Shown piece by piece: positions 50,801-62,944 of a stretch of DNA of 64,000 bases. Below the pieces are notes generated by a model. That model saw only the letters and a list, made by a program, of their open reading frames with translations. It was not told the DNA's origin and made no database searches. Made by a program: the position numbers and the translations under genes. Origin of the DNA: Paramacrobiotus metropolitanus (Eukaryota > Tardigrada > Eutardigrada > Parachela > Macrobiotidae); contig NW_026570221.1 in the NCBI RefSeq assembly GCF_019649055.1, forward strand, positions 682,001 to 746,000. Reading direction: 5' to 3'. Every line of letters begins with the position of its first letter. Positions within the stretch are counted from its first letter, which is position 1.

Positions 50801-52548
50801 CCACGGCGCAAGCTACCACCGTCCCGGTGATGACCGCCAACCCCGTGCTGACGATCAGTCCGCCCCACCACGGGATGTATTTACTGATGGCCCCGCCCAT
50901 GAAGATACTGATGGTGTTGATAAAGATTGTGATGGCGTAGAAGATGGGCAGACCGCGGAGACCTATCAAAGGGCATTAGAAAGCATTGTAAAAGTCACAA
51001 GCGATTGAACACGCTGTGGTTACCGGCTTCGAGGGGATTGGTGGTCTTGAGGATAAAGCGGCGCACTAGCATGAAGAGGAAGCCGGAAAGGGCGCCGGCC
51101 AGCACCGGCGAGACGAACCAGGAGGCCACGATGCGGACGATGCGCAGCCACTGGATGCCGTGGTAGCCGTGCTTGACGATGGAGAAGCCCATCGTGGCGC
51201 CCACGATGGCGTGCGTACCTAACGTGTATTTTACCCATATACACCATGGACGGTTATACGCGAAGAACGGTGCAAAAGGCCACATTGTAGACTCACCGGA
51301 AACGGGAACTTTCAAGAGGGTGGCGATCAGCAGCCAGGAGGCAGTGCCCTGTAACCGGACAGTGGATGGTTGAGTGCTAGCATAATTATATGGCAACATT
51401 GGTTATGTCATTTACTGACGGTTAAAGCGGCCACTTCGCCCAGAAGCAGGATTTTGGCTTGGCCGTCAAAGAGGCTAATGTCGACGATCTCCTTCCAGAT
51501 AGTGTCCGATACTTGCGATCCCAGTAAACATGCTCCTGAAATCAGCAGATGTTCATTCATTCAACACGGTCCTGTAAAACTATGGAAAGCGAATACAAAC
51601 TGGGATTGTCCTCCTCAATCCTCATTAATCCCACATGTAAAAGATAATATTCACTTCTTATTAAAATAAAAAGAAATTCGTTGAACAGAAGTACACGAAA
51701 TCCCGCATAATTAATGTTGAATTAACATACAATAACAAATTAAAATAAATATCAAAATTCCTAGCCACGGTAATATGCCACGCACCGAGTTCAGCTTAAA
51801 TAATGAACACAACTACACATTCAGATAAATAACTCAAACATATTAAAAATTAAAATTTTGGACATCACATGATGATTAATTTAGAGCGTTCCGAAATCAT
51901 ATGGAGACTGTGTCTATAGGCTGTTTTTACTGTAAGTTAAGCTGCATAACACTGAAGTTGAATGCTTTTAAGTTTAAACAAATTATGGTGTTGAGTAGAT
52001 AATTCTTCAATGAAATGTAACTGAAGAATCAAGAAGTAATGGTACAGGCGAGTAATTACGTATTTAGGATTCGAAAATTTACCTGCAGAAAATTTGCAAG
52101 AAATATCTGTTACAATGGTTAATATTTCAGCTTAAATTTTTCTATCATTTCAAATATATTAATTTCCGGCTCTTCAGGCTTCTTTCCGGCTCTTATATTA
52201 GTTTAATTTCCGGCTCTTTAGAAGCTCTTGAAGTTCAAGCATAAGCCTAAATGGCGGCACGTTAAACCTACCGAGACTTTCGAAGATGACGGCCAGAATG
52301 CAGGCCTGGCGCAGCGTGAGGACCTTGGAGCCGACGGAGGTGCCGAAAGAGTTGGCCACGTCGTTGGCGCCCACCGCGAACGCCAGGATGAAGGCGATGA
52401 CGAAGCCAACCACCACCACCCAGATGTAGTCCTGGTTGAAGGCGTTCCCGGCCAGCGTCGTCATATCCGGCAATGCGCTGGTCACCGGCGTAAAAACCCA
52501 CGCCGCATCGGCGCTGGACGTCGACAACAGCGACTCCGCTTCCGACAT
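47893..52548 (-). CDS. Sodium-dependent phosphate transporter, SLC20/PiT family, 728 aa
   Basis: A plasma-membrane sodium/inorganic phosphate symporter. Twelve minus-strand exons: 52548-52272, 51535-51420, 51348-51297, 51218-51024, 50962-50717, 50605-50346, 50288-49788, 49724-49659, 49503-49454, 48922-48737, 48674-48555, 48010-47893; they sum to 2187 nt with all phases consistent. Exon 1 carries the N-terminal PiT signature ([20 protein letters not shown]). Exon 4 has [11 protein letters not shown] and exon 5 [10 protein letters not shown]. Exons 6-7 form the large, poorly conserved cytoplasmic loop with Pro and acidic stretches. Exons 9-10 carry the second signature ([18 protein letters not shown]). 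Exon 11 has [18 protein letters not shown] and the final exon a hydrophobic C-terminus. Length is near the family norm. The donor after exon 10 appears to be GC, and a 57-nt intron inside the loop is in frame without stop. Divergent neighbour at 53218. Confidence 0.93.
48340..48555. repeat. Dispersed repeat, member of the foldback family
   Basis: In the last intron of the phosphate transporter, beside exon 11, CGGCAACCGGATGTTGCGCG, then AAACGGTTTTC and GTGCGCGAAAG occur in the same order as in the 24690-25070 arm and, inverted, at 61085-61345. A partial related stretch lies near 53755-53845. Confidence 0.6.
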
Positions 52549-53217
52549 CCTCGATTAACGGACGTAAAACGCTATACTATCAATGCTAGCTAACAATTAT
52601 TAATTTATCCGTTTTGAAATCAGCAAAAACATATGGTGGAAATGCTGGTGACCTTTCCTAAGCTGACAGCCGCAAACCAACAGTTGGTTAATAAAGTGGA
52701 CTACTTCGTGAAAAATATCGAGCGGTGTTTGTTCAACGATTTTCCTTTGAGACCATCAATCGCCGAATTTTAATAAAGCTCACAGGGATTTTTTACGAGC
52801 GTTTGACTAATGCGGAGAACATTTCCCATCTTAATTAGAATGCCGCGAGCGAAACCCCGCTGCGAAGCTGAATGCTTAATGAATCTTGCTTAATGTATCT
52901 GAAACAATTTCCAGCCGTTTACGATCGGATGGAGTTGGCTGCAATTTTACGATTTATGAATGTTACTTTTATTCGCCGTTGTTTCAGGTAAATTTACGAC
53001 TTGACTTCAGTCGTCAGCGGCGCACTGAGAAACATTAGCAATAACGTGACTGTACTGACAAATATCGCTGGTGTTGTCATCACATGAATTCCGCTCTCTG
53101 ATTCATAACATTTCGCTAGTTTTTTTCTGACATACAGTATCATCGTTAAACGACATTACTGGGTTTCGAATAAAATTTTGGGAAGACACTTTTTGGTACA
53201 TTTCGCTGTTATTTGGA
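52549..53217. other. Divergent intergenic region, probable shared promoter
   Basis: A 669-bp gap lies between the start codons of the phosphate transporter (minus) and the multi-pass membrane protein (plus). A head-to-head arrangement of this size suggests a shared or closely spaced promoter. No canonical TATA or motif was assigned with confidence. Confidence 0.45.
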
Positions 53218-55142
53218 ATGGCGGTGGTGACCTTTCGTCGGCCCCAGCGCCGGCTGAGTCTGGTGGACGCGGAGGACGGCGAAGTGCACATAGTCAGGTA
53301 AACAGATTTTCCTCGTCGTCGATGTCAGCTTTATCGATGTGCCGTTTGGATGTCGCTTTCAGCGCCCGTGTACCGAAGCCCCAACTGCCGCCTCCAATAA
53401 TCGTCATCCACGGCAGCGACGAGACCATCCACACCATTGCGGAGTTGCCCGAGGAAGCAGTGACGGACAGTGAACCGACACCCGAACCGGAAACCGACCC
53501 GGCGCGGTGTACCTGGGTGAGCACGACGGATTGCCGGTTGGAGAGGACCGTCGGCGGGGTGATGATGTCCACAGGAAGCATGCTTATAATTCTGCAGTTG
53601 GCCGGTTAGTTAATATTATACAGTGTACACTGTGCTGCACCCAATCACAAACGTCTTCATCAAATGATCCAAATATACCATGACAATCGAAAACTGCTGT
53701 ATGCACTATAAACAAAATTCAAAATTAATTGAAACGTTCCACAAACGTTTCTCGGAGAGCGCGAAAGCAAAGGTTCTCGTACATGTGTGTACTAAAGTAA
53801 CGGTGTATATGAATTTTAAGTTAAGTACCGGTGCGCTTACTTTGATATCTTAAGCAGCACTGACGCAGAGGCTAATTAACATTAATCGTTGGTTTCGTTA
53901 GTGACGCTGTTTGGCCGACAGCACAAGCCCCTCCTGCAGGATACCCTCCACCAGAGCTTTCAAGGTTTCTGGAACGGGTTCCTCCTGTTTTTGGCCGGCT
54001 GCACCGTCCAGCTTCACGGGTGGCAGCGTACCCAGTGTTCCCGACCGAGCCTCATCCCCACCAGCTTGGACCTCACCCGTCTGGAACGGGGACTCCGCTA
54101 TCTGCGCCACAACCGCGTCGCGACCTTCCTCGGAGATCTTGTGATACGCTTTCACCACGCTCTACACCAGTCCTCCTACCGGATCCCGGAAATGGCGCTG
54201 ATCACGTGCAGTGCGGCGCTACTATCCGGCATCGTGGCGCTGCTGCTGGCCGGGTTTGCGTACGGGCGGTACCCGACGCTACTCAGTCTGAAGAGTCTGG
54301 AGAACCTCCAGCCACTTCCCAACGGTAGGAATATGTAGAAATTGAATCGCTCTGTGCGGTGAAATATCGGCTAAATTTGTTGCAGTGACATTCCCGGAAA
54401 GCGATTCCGCGTTGCGGTTGCGTATGAAGGGTACCCATTGGCATCGGGAGCGGCTAACCCTCCTCGGGCTGCAGCTCTTTGTCGTGTTCTTTACTCTCTT
54501 GGGGTGGTTGGTATCGTCTGTTGCGTTTACCATGGTGTTGACATTTTGGGAAGCTAGTACGTTAATTTTATTTGCGTTGCGTTACTTTACTTTACTTTAC
54601 TTTACTTTACTTTACTTTACTTTACTTTACTTTACTTTACTTTACTTTACTTTACTTTACTTTACTTTACTTTACTTTACTTTACTTTACTTTACTTTCA
54701 CGGCAGTAAAGGCAGGTACGGCAGTTAACTTAATTTAATTCAAATATTTAAATAATTAATTTGGTTTAATGTATTGTGAGTTGGAGGATAACATTACTGT
54801 CCGAAAAGAATATTGAAAATTTGAGTATGAAATTTCTTTTTTGTAGCGCCGGGCGTCAAAAAGAAGGTGAAGCCGGTTCGTCCGAAGCCGGTAATGGTGA
54901 CGGTCGGCACGGACAGTGAGGGTCTAGAGGACTCCTTTGAGCAATGGATGCACTCCATGAAAGCGGACGAGACGGAGAAAGTGGGCGCCGGCGAACAACT
55001 GCAGGAGACACTGCAGGCAATTCCCGCCCGCATCCGCAAGATCTCCCGCTCCATCAGCACGTACCTAAACGAAGCCATCAACAAGGAAGCGGATGGCAGT
55101 GCGCCAGGGAGGCGGGTGTCGCGGGTGGATGCTGGCTGTTGA
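53218..55142 (+). CDS. Uncharacterised multi-pass membrane protein, 403 aa
   Basis: Five exons: 53218-53297, 53363-53604, 53902-54324, 54386-54556, 54847-55142, total 1212 nt with consistent phases and introns of 61-65 bp except two of about 290. The N-terminal 100 residues are hydrophilic, with Pro and Glu-rich stretches (EPTPEPETDP). I see about four hydrophobic segments: GGVMMSTGSMLIILQLA, FWNGFLLFLAGC, ALITCSAALLSGIVALLLAG and LTLLGLQLFVVFFTLLGWLV. The last exon is a cytoplasm-like tail rich in Lys and Glu with an amphipathic helix (IRKISRSISTYLNEA). I do not recognise the family. The divergent neighbour is a phosphate transporter, but no functional link is shown. Confidence 0.75.
54592..54698 (+). 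repeat. (TTTAC)n microsatellite
   Basis: About 21 near-perfect copies of the pentamer TTTAC lie in the last intron of the 53218-55142 gene. Likely length-variable between individuals. Confidence 0.95.
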
Positions 55143-56158
55143 ATCTACATTCTGGTCATAACTTTTGACAAATGTTGCGCCGTGCTTTGGGCTTTCGTAT
55201 CAGGATAACTTGTCCGAATGGTCTCTAAGCCGGCGTCGATGATACATACATATTTGATAAAGTTCAGAATTTACTATGGAAAGTTTTTACCTGGCTGACG
55301 GTAGATTTAATGTAAGAATTAAATAATAAAAAACCCTGAAGAATTAAGTGATGATTAGGCTACCGGCTCCACTTGTTTGTTGTTTCAGCGTTTATGCTGG
55401 GAAATAATGTGTGATACTGCTGTGTGTTTTGCAGAGTTTTGTACACAAACCCTTCCCATGTTAACTAGGACAAATTGCTTATTTGAATGTACAGCATTTG
55501 CTGAGCCATGCCTATCCTTCAGAACATTGCGATATACGCAGATAGGAAACGAACAACGCAGATAGGAAATCGACAATATGAGCAAATATCAGGTATACCC
55601 GATTTGAAACTACAGTTTAAATGCATCGATTATATTTTTAATAACGCGCTCGATGTCACAAGTCTGTGTACATGATTTATGAGTAAAATGGCCGACGCAA
55701 CAACACGACGGTACGTCGAACTATTCGTGCAGAAAACATTCTAACAGAGGAGAATAATCGAACGAAAACACTATTTACGGTATCTACAGTAGTGCCTGCG
55801 TGAGATACATGATAAACTAATAAAGTAACAACACAATAACGTACAACATACATCAACTTGAAAGAATTATCTGGACTGTGTAGAGACAGCGAAAAACAAT
55901 ACTAATAAAAAAGCTTTGATTTGAAAAATCACAAGTGTAAACAATTGGCCACACGATGTTAAATCGCCAAATTAAAGAACAATGTAAAATTAGATAAGTA
56001 ATAATTTTTATACTGTATATTTCTTGACTGCTATTACATGTACAGCGCACTGCGATAAGCAACGGCCGGTGATATTTACCGGCATGTAATTTTTTCTATA
56101 TGCGACAGAACGCGGTCACGTGTTGCGGAAGTATATAAAGGTCACCGCCACGGAAAGG
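55143..56158. other. Convergent intergenic region
   Basis: AT-rich spacer between the 3' ends of the multi-pass membrane gene and the MS4A-like gene. No coding, RNA or repeat feature is supported. Confidence 0.5.
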
Positions 56159-59100
56159 TCACGTGGTACGGATGTATCCGCGGTAGTTCTGGTTGCGCGG
56201 ATGACAGACCCAGCATTTGCACTTGATACTGGCCAGCACCTGGTACACCACGCCGATGACGTTGAGGAGGGCGGCGACGGTGAGGAGGCAGAGGATGAGG
56301 AAGGCCATGACCAGGGTGAAGTGCTCCTGCGCCGACTGGTTGCAGATGGGCCGGTAGCGGGCCAGCGTGATGCCGCTGGCCGCCACGCCGATCCCGTTGG
56401 CGAAGAGGACGAAGCTGCAGTTGAGGATGAAGTAGCAGCGCCGCAGCAGTTTGTGCCAGGTGAACGGCAGGCCCGACTTACTGGCCGCTGAGCCGCAGGC
56501 GCCGCAGACGATGTTCAGCACGCCGATCCACGTCCCGAACCACAGGGCGTCCTCGCCCTCCACCAGCGACCAGCCGCAGGAGAAGATGGGGTAGTGCGCT
56601 GCAAAAAGATTAAAAGAACACCGTAAAATACATTTAATTTATTTTAATTTAATTGTAATTAGAGCAGGTAGCCCATTTCCGGCTTGGTTGACAGTTTAGC
56701 GTGTTATTTTAAACCAGGCTGAAAATCAAGAAATATTGTCGGAAGAATAGCATCGAGTAACGAAGAATTTAGAAAAACGTTCTAAATTTCTAAAATTATG
56801 AAAACAAAACATTAAATTTCAACAATATTTGAATATAAGAAATTACCATATCCTACAGTTTCCAGTAACCGCTCTAGGACATCATTTATCACGTGCACGT
56901 AAATGCGTTATTTTAACAATGTGATGCGTACACGCAGGATATAGTGATTTAGGCGACTGAATATTATCGCACAGAATTTTAAAAAATTATTATAAATCTC
57001 TATACATGTATTATAGAGTCTTGCTGCATACACAATCGTTATAAGTTATTTAATTCGGTTTATATTTCACGCGGCTACAACCAGGCACAATTGCTTTAAA
57101 ATTAGATTAAGAAGACGAATTATTATGCGCAATAAGTACAGCACACCTGGGGAACTGTTTAATAACTATTTCTGTGTGAGCGTCATCACCTGCATGTGAT
57201 ACTGCATCATAACTGTTAAATCCGTATATTAAAGTATTTTTCGGCTGTGCGAAATAATTATGGAATTTTTTAATTTTATAAAACTTATGCGCTTTCGTTT
57301 ACATACGTACAAGTACTTACGTTAGTACACGTAATTAATACATGTATGTACAGTTTTACACATGTAGTATTACATACTCAGTACGTGCATATCTGTACAT
57401 GTGACTACTTTCAAACTGTGAAGTTTAAACTGCTGGGAACTATTGTGGAAATTGAAGGTCATACAGCAGCTTTAACAAGCAAATAATTGCGTTAATTGTT
57501 GCCGGCGTTCGTAAAATTTAAAAGGATACAGCATTCTGCTTCGATGATCCGTGCAAGCCTTCCTGTTTCCGTCTCCCCGTATTAGCGCTCCTGTATACGT
57601 GACGTGCTATTCCACCAAGAAACACCGTAATTAGCTACAAGTGAAGCGGAAGAATAGCCGGAAAAATCGATAGCACCGCTGCGGCGCGAGAGGACGCCGA
57701 AGCGCCGAGGGGAAACAATGCGCCGGAAGTGCCCAACCGGCAAACGTAAATTGTTTTTGCAGGAATATAATGCCGCGCACCTTAACGCGCGCAGCCTCCG
57801 GCAAACAGCAGCGGATCGAATTTATTCATATTCCCCTCGATCGATAGAATAAATGGGCAGCATCTCGAACATATTCGAACGGGAGCTGGAGCGTGGCTGC
57901 CCGATAAGGGCGCACAGTGATTAATAGCGTTTTTTCTCTGTGTATAACGCTGTTATGATAGCCCGTGCCTCGGCTCAATAGACTAATCCATTATCCGTCT
58001 TGATAAGCTCCGTGAGGGATGAGCGCGATCGGGAGAGAGCGGAGAATGGGACAACACACTCATCCCGACGGATAAAGGATGCTGTTGTCCCGGCGTACAA
58101 TAAGCCCCTTCACCAAGGGCGATTATTGAGTATAACGACGCGCGCTTGATCTCCGCATTATACGTTACCAATATGGATTCATGTACATGTTTAATATGGA
58201 TTGAGTTGCACGCACGTCGACATATTTCGATCAATGCCACCGTTCTAGTGTAGCACAAAGGCCGATAATTTTCCCGTTTTGCTGATTATGCATATACATA
58301 TTACGAGTATACAACATACCGATACTAACGATAAAATATTTCTGCGCGCTCTGAAAAGTTATGTACAGTGTTGTACACTGCGTATGAGCACGAGAGCGGC
58401 GAACTACGTACATATAATTATACTGTACATTAGCATCAAAATTCTTTAGTGGAATAATTCATATACGAACTTATTGGGGAAATTAATTATGGCACAATAA
58501 CTACATCATCCATATAATATATTAGTTATTATAATATTAAAGTATTAAAAAGGGTCATTCAGTGTTAATGAGAATTCTTTTTACCAAGAATTCCCCGAAA
58601 TTAGTAATCTTTAACAGACAGGTACATGTATGATGTATCTGTACATAGACGTTAATCGTTAATCGAATGATATATCGTGCGTTCACTACTACATTATACT
58701 TGTACGCCTCGTGTTATACACTACGTGCCTTCGTAATCAATAATAGCGTATAAGACTATTTGCATAGTTTCAAGTATTAACGGTTCGCTAATGGAATGGT
58801 TACTGTCTAATAAATAATTATTGTAGAAAATTTTATAGTTATACTATACGGCGATTATGCGTGGGTGCCTTATGATGCAAACCGACATCCCATATCACAT
58901 AAATATTTTATTTGGACTATCTCTTTTACTAAATCAGTAAAGCAGAATCCGCATTCTGTAGGTATAACCAGATCGACTTACTGTAAAGATTGGCGAACAA
59001 CGCCAGGAATCCGAAGACCATCTGCAGGATGGACAGCGCCGTCCAGGCCTTGTGAAACCGGCACTGATTGCCGCTGACCAGTCCCGCCCCGCTGTCCACA

Positions 59101-59468
59101 CTCTTCCCGGGCAGCATCCCGGCCACCGCTCCGCCCACGGCGTTCCCGTACATGAAGCTGGCGCTCTCCCGTCGTCCGCCCAGGGCGTAGTTCAGTCCCA
59201 GCGAATCCTGCCGCGGTCGGGCGTCCATGTTGTAGTTGTAGTGCTCCAGCAGCGGTACGGCACTAGGCGCGCCCCCGCGACCCGCCGCCTCCCGGTAGAT
59301 GCTGGCGTCGCGCTTGATGCTGCCGGCGCCAACCAGGAGCCCGCTATTACCCCCTACAAAAGTCGTGGGCGGGTGAGTAGGCGGGGCAAAGTGGATGATG
59401 GGCGTGGCGTAGGGCGCCTTGCTGGCCGAGGTGAAGGAGCCGGCTGCGGTGCGCTTATACGGGTCCAT
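56159..59468 (-). CDS. MS4A/CD20-like tetraspan membrane protein, 308 aa
   Basis: Two minus-strand exons, 59468-58982 and 56598-56159, joined in phase 1 across a 2.4-kb intron. The first roughly 135 residues are hydrophilic and low-complexity (Pro, Gly, Ala, Tyr), starting MDPYKRTAAGSF, probably cytoplasmic. Four hydrophobic segments follow: ALSILQMVFGFLALFANLY at the exon junction, WFGTWIGVLNIVCGACG, CYFILNCSFVLFANGIGVA, and AFLILCLLTVAALLNVIGVV. The spacing, and the arrangement ILQMVFG ... TWIGVLNIVCGACGSAASK ending the second segment, resemble the MS4A/CD20-like family of invertebrate tetraspans, but this is a resemblance judged by eye. The C-terminus is short with Cys/His. The intron holds a GC-richer island (about 57540-58100) that might be regulatory. 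Confidence 0.75.
56599..58981. other. Large intron of the MS4A-like gene
   Basis: This 2.4-kb intron is by far the longest of the compact genes on the right side. It is AT-rich with a GC-richer section at about 57540-58100 (CGGAAGTGCCC- and CCGAAGCGCCG-like words) and scattered TGTACATG words. No exon was recognised in it. Confidence 0.45.
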
Positions 59469-61084
59469 GATTATACTAAATTCGTGCGGGGTGTGCCGTT
59501 AGTGTGGGGGAAGGGGAGTTAATCGCGGACACGTGATCGAACCGGTTAGTAGAATACCTTGAACGAATAACGCATTCCCGAAGATATTGTTTAACTAAGC
59601 ACCCAGATTACTTTACCGTGGAATCGAGGAGGACGGCTAATCGGCGGATAATTGCATTGGCGGGTTGTTGAGCAGGATGAACACGGGGGATTGTGTGGCT
59701 GTGTGTGGCTGGGTGAAGGACTCTCTACAGCGGATCAATGGAAGCAGCAGCTTCTTAACAGTGTTACAGCTGGCCGATCGATGGCTAACGCCGATAAGCA
59801 GGCCACAGCGCGCGCGGCCGTTTTCACACTGTCCTATAGTGAAAAAACGTGTAGTTGCCGTTAGATGATATGATACAGCGACGCCGAAGTACAGTCGACA
59901 GACCAAGGTACAAGTGTACACAGACCCGGCTCGCTCTCTCTCCTTAATTGATTCGTCAGTCACTCTTCTGGGATAACATCGCAGCTGTGTAAACCGTTAT
60001 GGAGTGTTTTTTCTCCCAGCGTTGCTTTTCCGTTATATGTTGCTGTGTATGAGTGTGTAGCCGTGTCCGACCGGAAACGAGCGAGTGTATATGTACCGCG
60101 CTGTACAGTGATACGAGCGTCGTGTTGCCGGTTCGGCCTCATCGATTGCTGGCCGGTTTTTGCGCGATATCATCGCAGCAAATTTAACCGCAGCGCTGTC
60201 CATGCTTCGCTGGTCTAGTGTAGCGTACATAACCGCAAATTAAATGTTGCAGCGAAAATCGACCAGCGTCTAATTATTTGTACAGTGCAGTGGACTGTTG
60301 CGCGTACAGCGTACATGTACACAGTTTCCGCTGCTTGAAGTATTGAAAGTAGCTTAAGCAGGGCATTCGCTCGGCCGATTTGTACGTAATACAAAATACA
60401 GTGATGAACCGTATGTTATTATTTTACCGCAAAATCCATGAGAAACCAGATCAGTTACTGCGAATTATGATGTCATCGAACGTTATTTTCTAGTATACAC
60501 CGAACTAATTTCTGGCAGTGCTGAAATCTTCAAAAGCTGTAGCAAATTATTAACCAGACATTTTCCATGATTTACATGATCTAATTTCTGGCAACGTTAA
60601 CATTCTATCATTAAAATCATTAAAACTTGAGTATTTTATAATATAATGATCACATACAATAACCGTACTTGCAGTAATTTTCGAGCAAGTTTTTGAAAAT
60701 GAATGCAATCATGCAACCAAATTAATATAAGAATGTTTGTCGAAATTCATGGTATTTTACTGAGGCAGGTTGGCCTTAATATAATCTTATAATCTCATAA
60801 TATTATAATCTCGCAAGAAGATTGAATAAATATGTTAACTGATTTTTTCCTTCACAGTAATGCATTACACGAAATAGTACCTCGCTAAACATAAAGAAGT
60901 TCATTATGCAAGAAACATACAGTAATTAATCTCTCAGCAACCAAAAACTGCGCCCTCAGACCATAAGTCAATGTACAAGGCGTAAAGGCGAACGTTGTAG
61001 TGACTGTACATAAATGTGGCAAATGTGTATATATGTACCGGACTAATTTACCGAAGTGGCCCGGTACATTCATTGTAACAAACT

Positions 61085-61345
61085 CGTGTACATGTACAAA
61101 AAACTTTCACTTTCGCGCGCTCCCAGTTCCCAAACACCTTTTTGCATGTTTTATGACGTTCTGGAGCCAGATAATTTGTCTACATAGGCGTGAAAACCGT
61201 TTGTGAAAACATCCGGTTCGGGAGTTATGGCTGTAAGAAAATTCCTAAAAGTTTAAATGCATATTCAAGCGTGTCACCAATCTGCGTGTAAACGCTTTCG
61301 TATATGTACACGAATTTGGTACCATGTACCGGGTCACAGAGATTG
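61085..61345. repeat. Dispersed repeat, foldback family, inverted copy
   Basis: In inverted order relative to 24690-25070 this shows AACTTTCACTTTCGCGCGCT, CCCAAACACCTTTTTGCATG, GTGAAAACCGTTTGTG and AACATCCGGTTCGGG, and it ends near CGAATTTGGTACCATGTACC, the same terminus as the 25052-25071 end. Confidence 0.65.
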
Positions 61346-61706
61346 ATACGCGGAACAACAACTACGTATATAAACTCCCACGTTTTGTGTAGCAACTACG
61401 TAAATGGTACATACGATCTTTAATATACAAGTTTAATTATAGGAAATTTCGTACGTACTGTTTAAAGCAAATCGCGGTACATTATCATCTGTGAAACGTC
61501 ATGAACAGTACCTATAACTTTAACATTTATGTATTGTAACTTTAACGCTGTTTATTTATTCAGTTTTGTTATTGTAAATTATATGAATCAACAAATTAGC
61601 CGCTGATCGTTTTACTTTGGCTGGAAGTGGTAGCGTCTAAAGGTCACTGGTATTAATTAGCATAAAGCGTAAGAAGGCGAGAGATGTCCAGTAACATCGT
61701 AACATC

Positions 61707-61919
61707 GGTCAGGACTACATATTTCGTGCTCTGGGCTTCGAGACGCTTGGACCGCCCGGACCGGATGCTGCCCGCACGATAACGGAATTTGGACAGATGA
61801 TACGACAGGAAACCGGCGAAAAACGAGCTACGGAATATCTTCGCCAGCGGATCAGCATGGAAATTCTACGAGGAAATGCAGCATCGATCTTGGGACAGCG
61901 CCGATGGGAGCAAATTTAG
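61707..61919 (+). pseudogene. C-terminal fragment of a non-LTR retrotransposon polymerase
   Basis: A 70-codon open stretch reads RALGFETLGPPGPDA, TEFGQMIRQETGE and YLRQRISMEILRGNAASIL before TAG. The pattern (ETLGPxGP ... TG ... LxQRISxxIxRGNAASIL) resembles the C-terminal end of polymerases in some LINE-type elements as I recall them. Nothing upstream matches, so this is a 5'-truncated remnant, as is typical for LINE insertions. Confidence 0.45.
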
Positions 61920-62944
61920 ATCAAATTTTCTCTGTAATTAGGCCGCCTGTGATGCTTAATGAGTGATTGTTTCCATATCTGTGTTGATCTGAAATCCACT
62001 GTTAATTGTAATAATAAATAGATAACATAAAAAAAGTGATTTCTATCGTAAATGTACAGATAACGTTAACGCATATTTAGTGCGGAAGTTGCGCTATGAA
62101 CAACTGCATATGGCCACCACACAATGCCTTACACAATTCCTGTTAAATATATAGGTAATTATATAGGACACAAGTTAATATTTTATAATTTTTATCGTTA
62201 GAGTATGATTTCAATGGGTAACTGGCATGTACTAGCCATGCCGAATGAGTGTAAAGCGTAAATAGTATGGCATCCGCGCCGTGGTATGAAATAAGAAGTT
62301 TGGCGTAGTCCGTGAAGTTTATTTGTCGCTGTGCTAATGCGATGGAAATTACGGGACAAACTTGTTTAGTCTTGTCCACCGAGTCCAACGCGGATGACAA
62401 TAAAGTGTTTACCGATGACGACATGTTGCATACACGATGGAAGAGTGACAAGTGACATGTCCTGACCTAATGCACCCGATTAGCCGCGGCGCATGCAGCG
62501 TGCACTGACCACGCCGCAATATCCGCCCGCAGCCTTCCTGCTACGACCGGCCACGGCACGCGCTGACCTCGCCGAGGCCGCTTCATTTATCTACGGAACA
62601 ATCGCGACGATATCGACGTGTTTTTAATTAACCTAGGTTATACTATGGACTATACACGGAGCAGTAACAAGACCGGCTTGCCGCTGATTGCGCCGCACAT
62701 AACTGCCAACATACACTGCACATCATGGCGCCCAACACGCTCTCTCGCCTTGCGCTTCAACATAATAACACAATTAATCAAAAAAAGAAAACACACTGTC
62801 GCGTAAGAGAACAAGTTAACCGCTGACCGGCAGCGGTCGGCCCCGTCCGCACGACAGCCACGCACAGGATCCAAACAAACAACATCCGGTCCGGGAATGG
62901 GGGGAAGAGTAGGGAAAACGGGGGCAGGGTGAGGGTGGTGGTGT

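Larger units (their letters stand above)
59469..62944. other. Intergenic upstream of the MS4A-like gene and downstream of the secreted-protein gene
   Basis: Mostly AT-rich with many TGTACATGTAC words. It includes a foldback-family copy (61085-61345) and a non-LTR retrotransposon scrap (61707-61919). Other short frames have no support. Confidence 0.5.
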
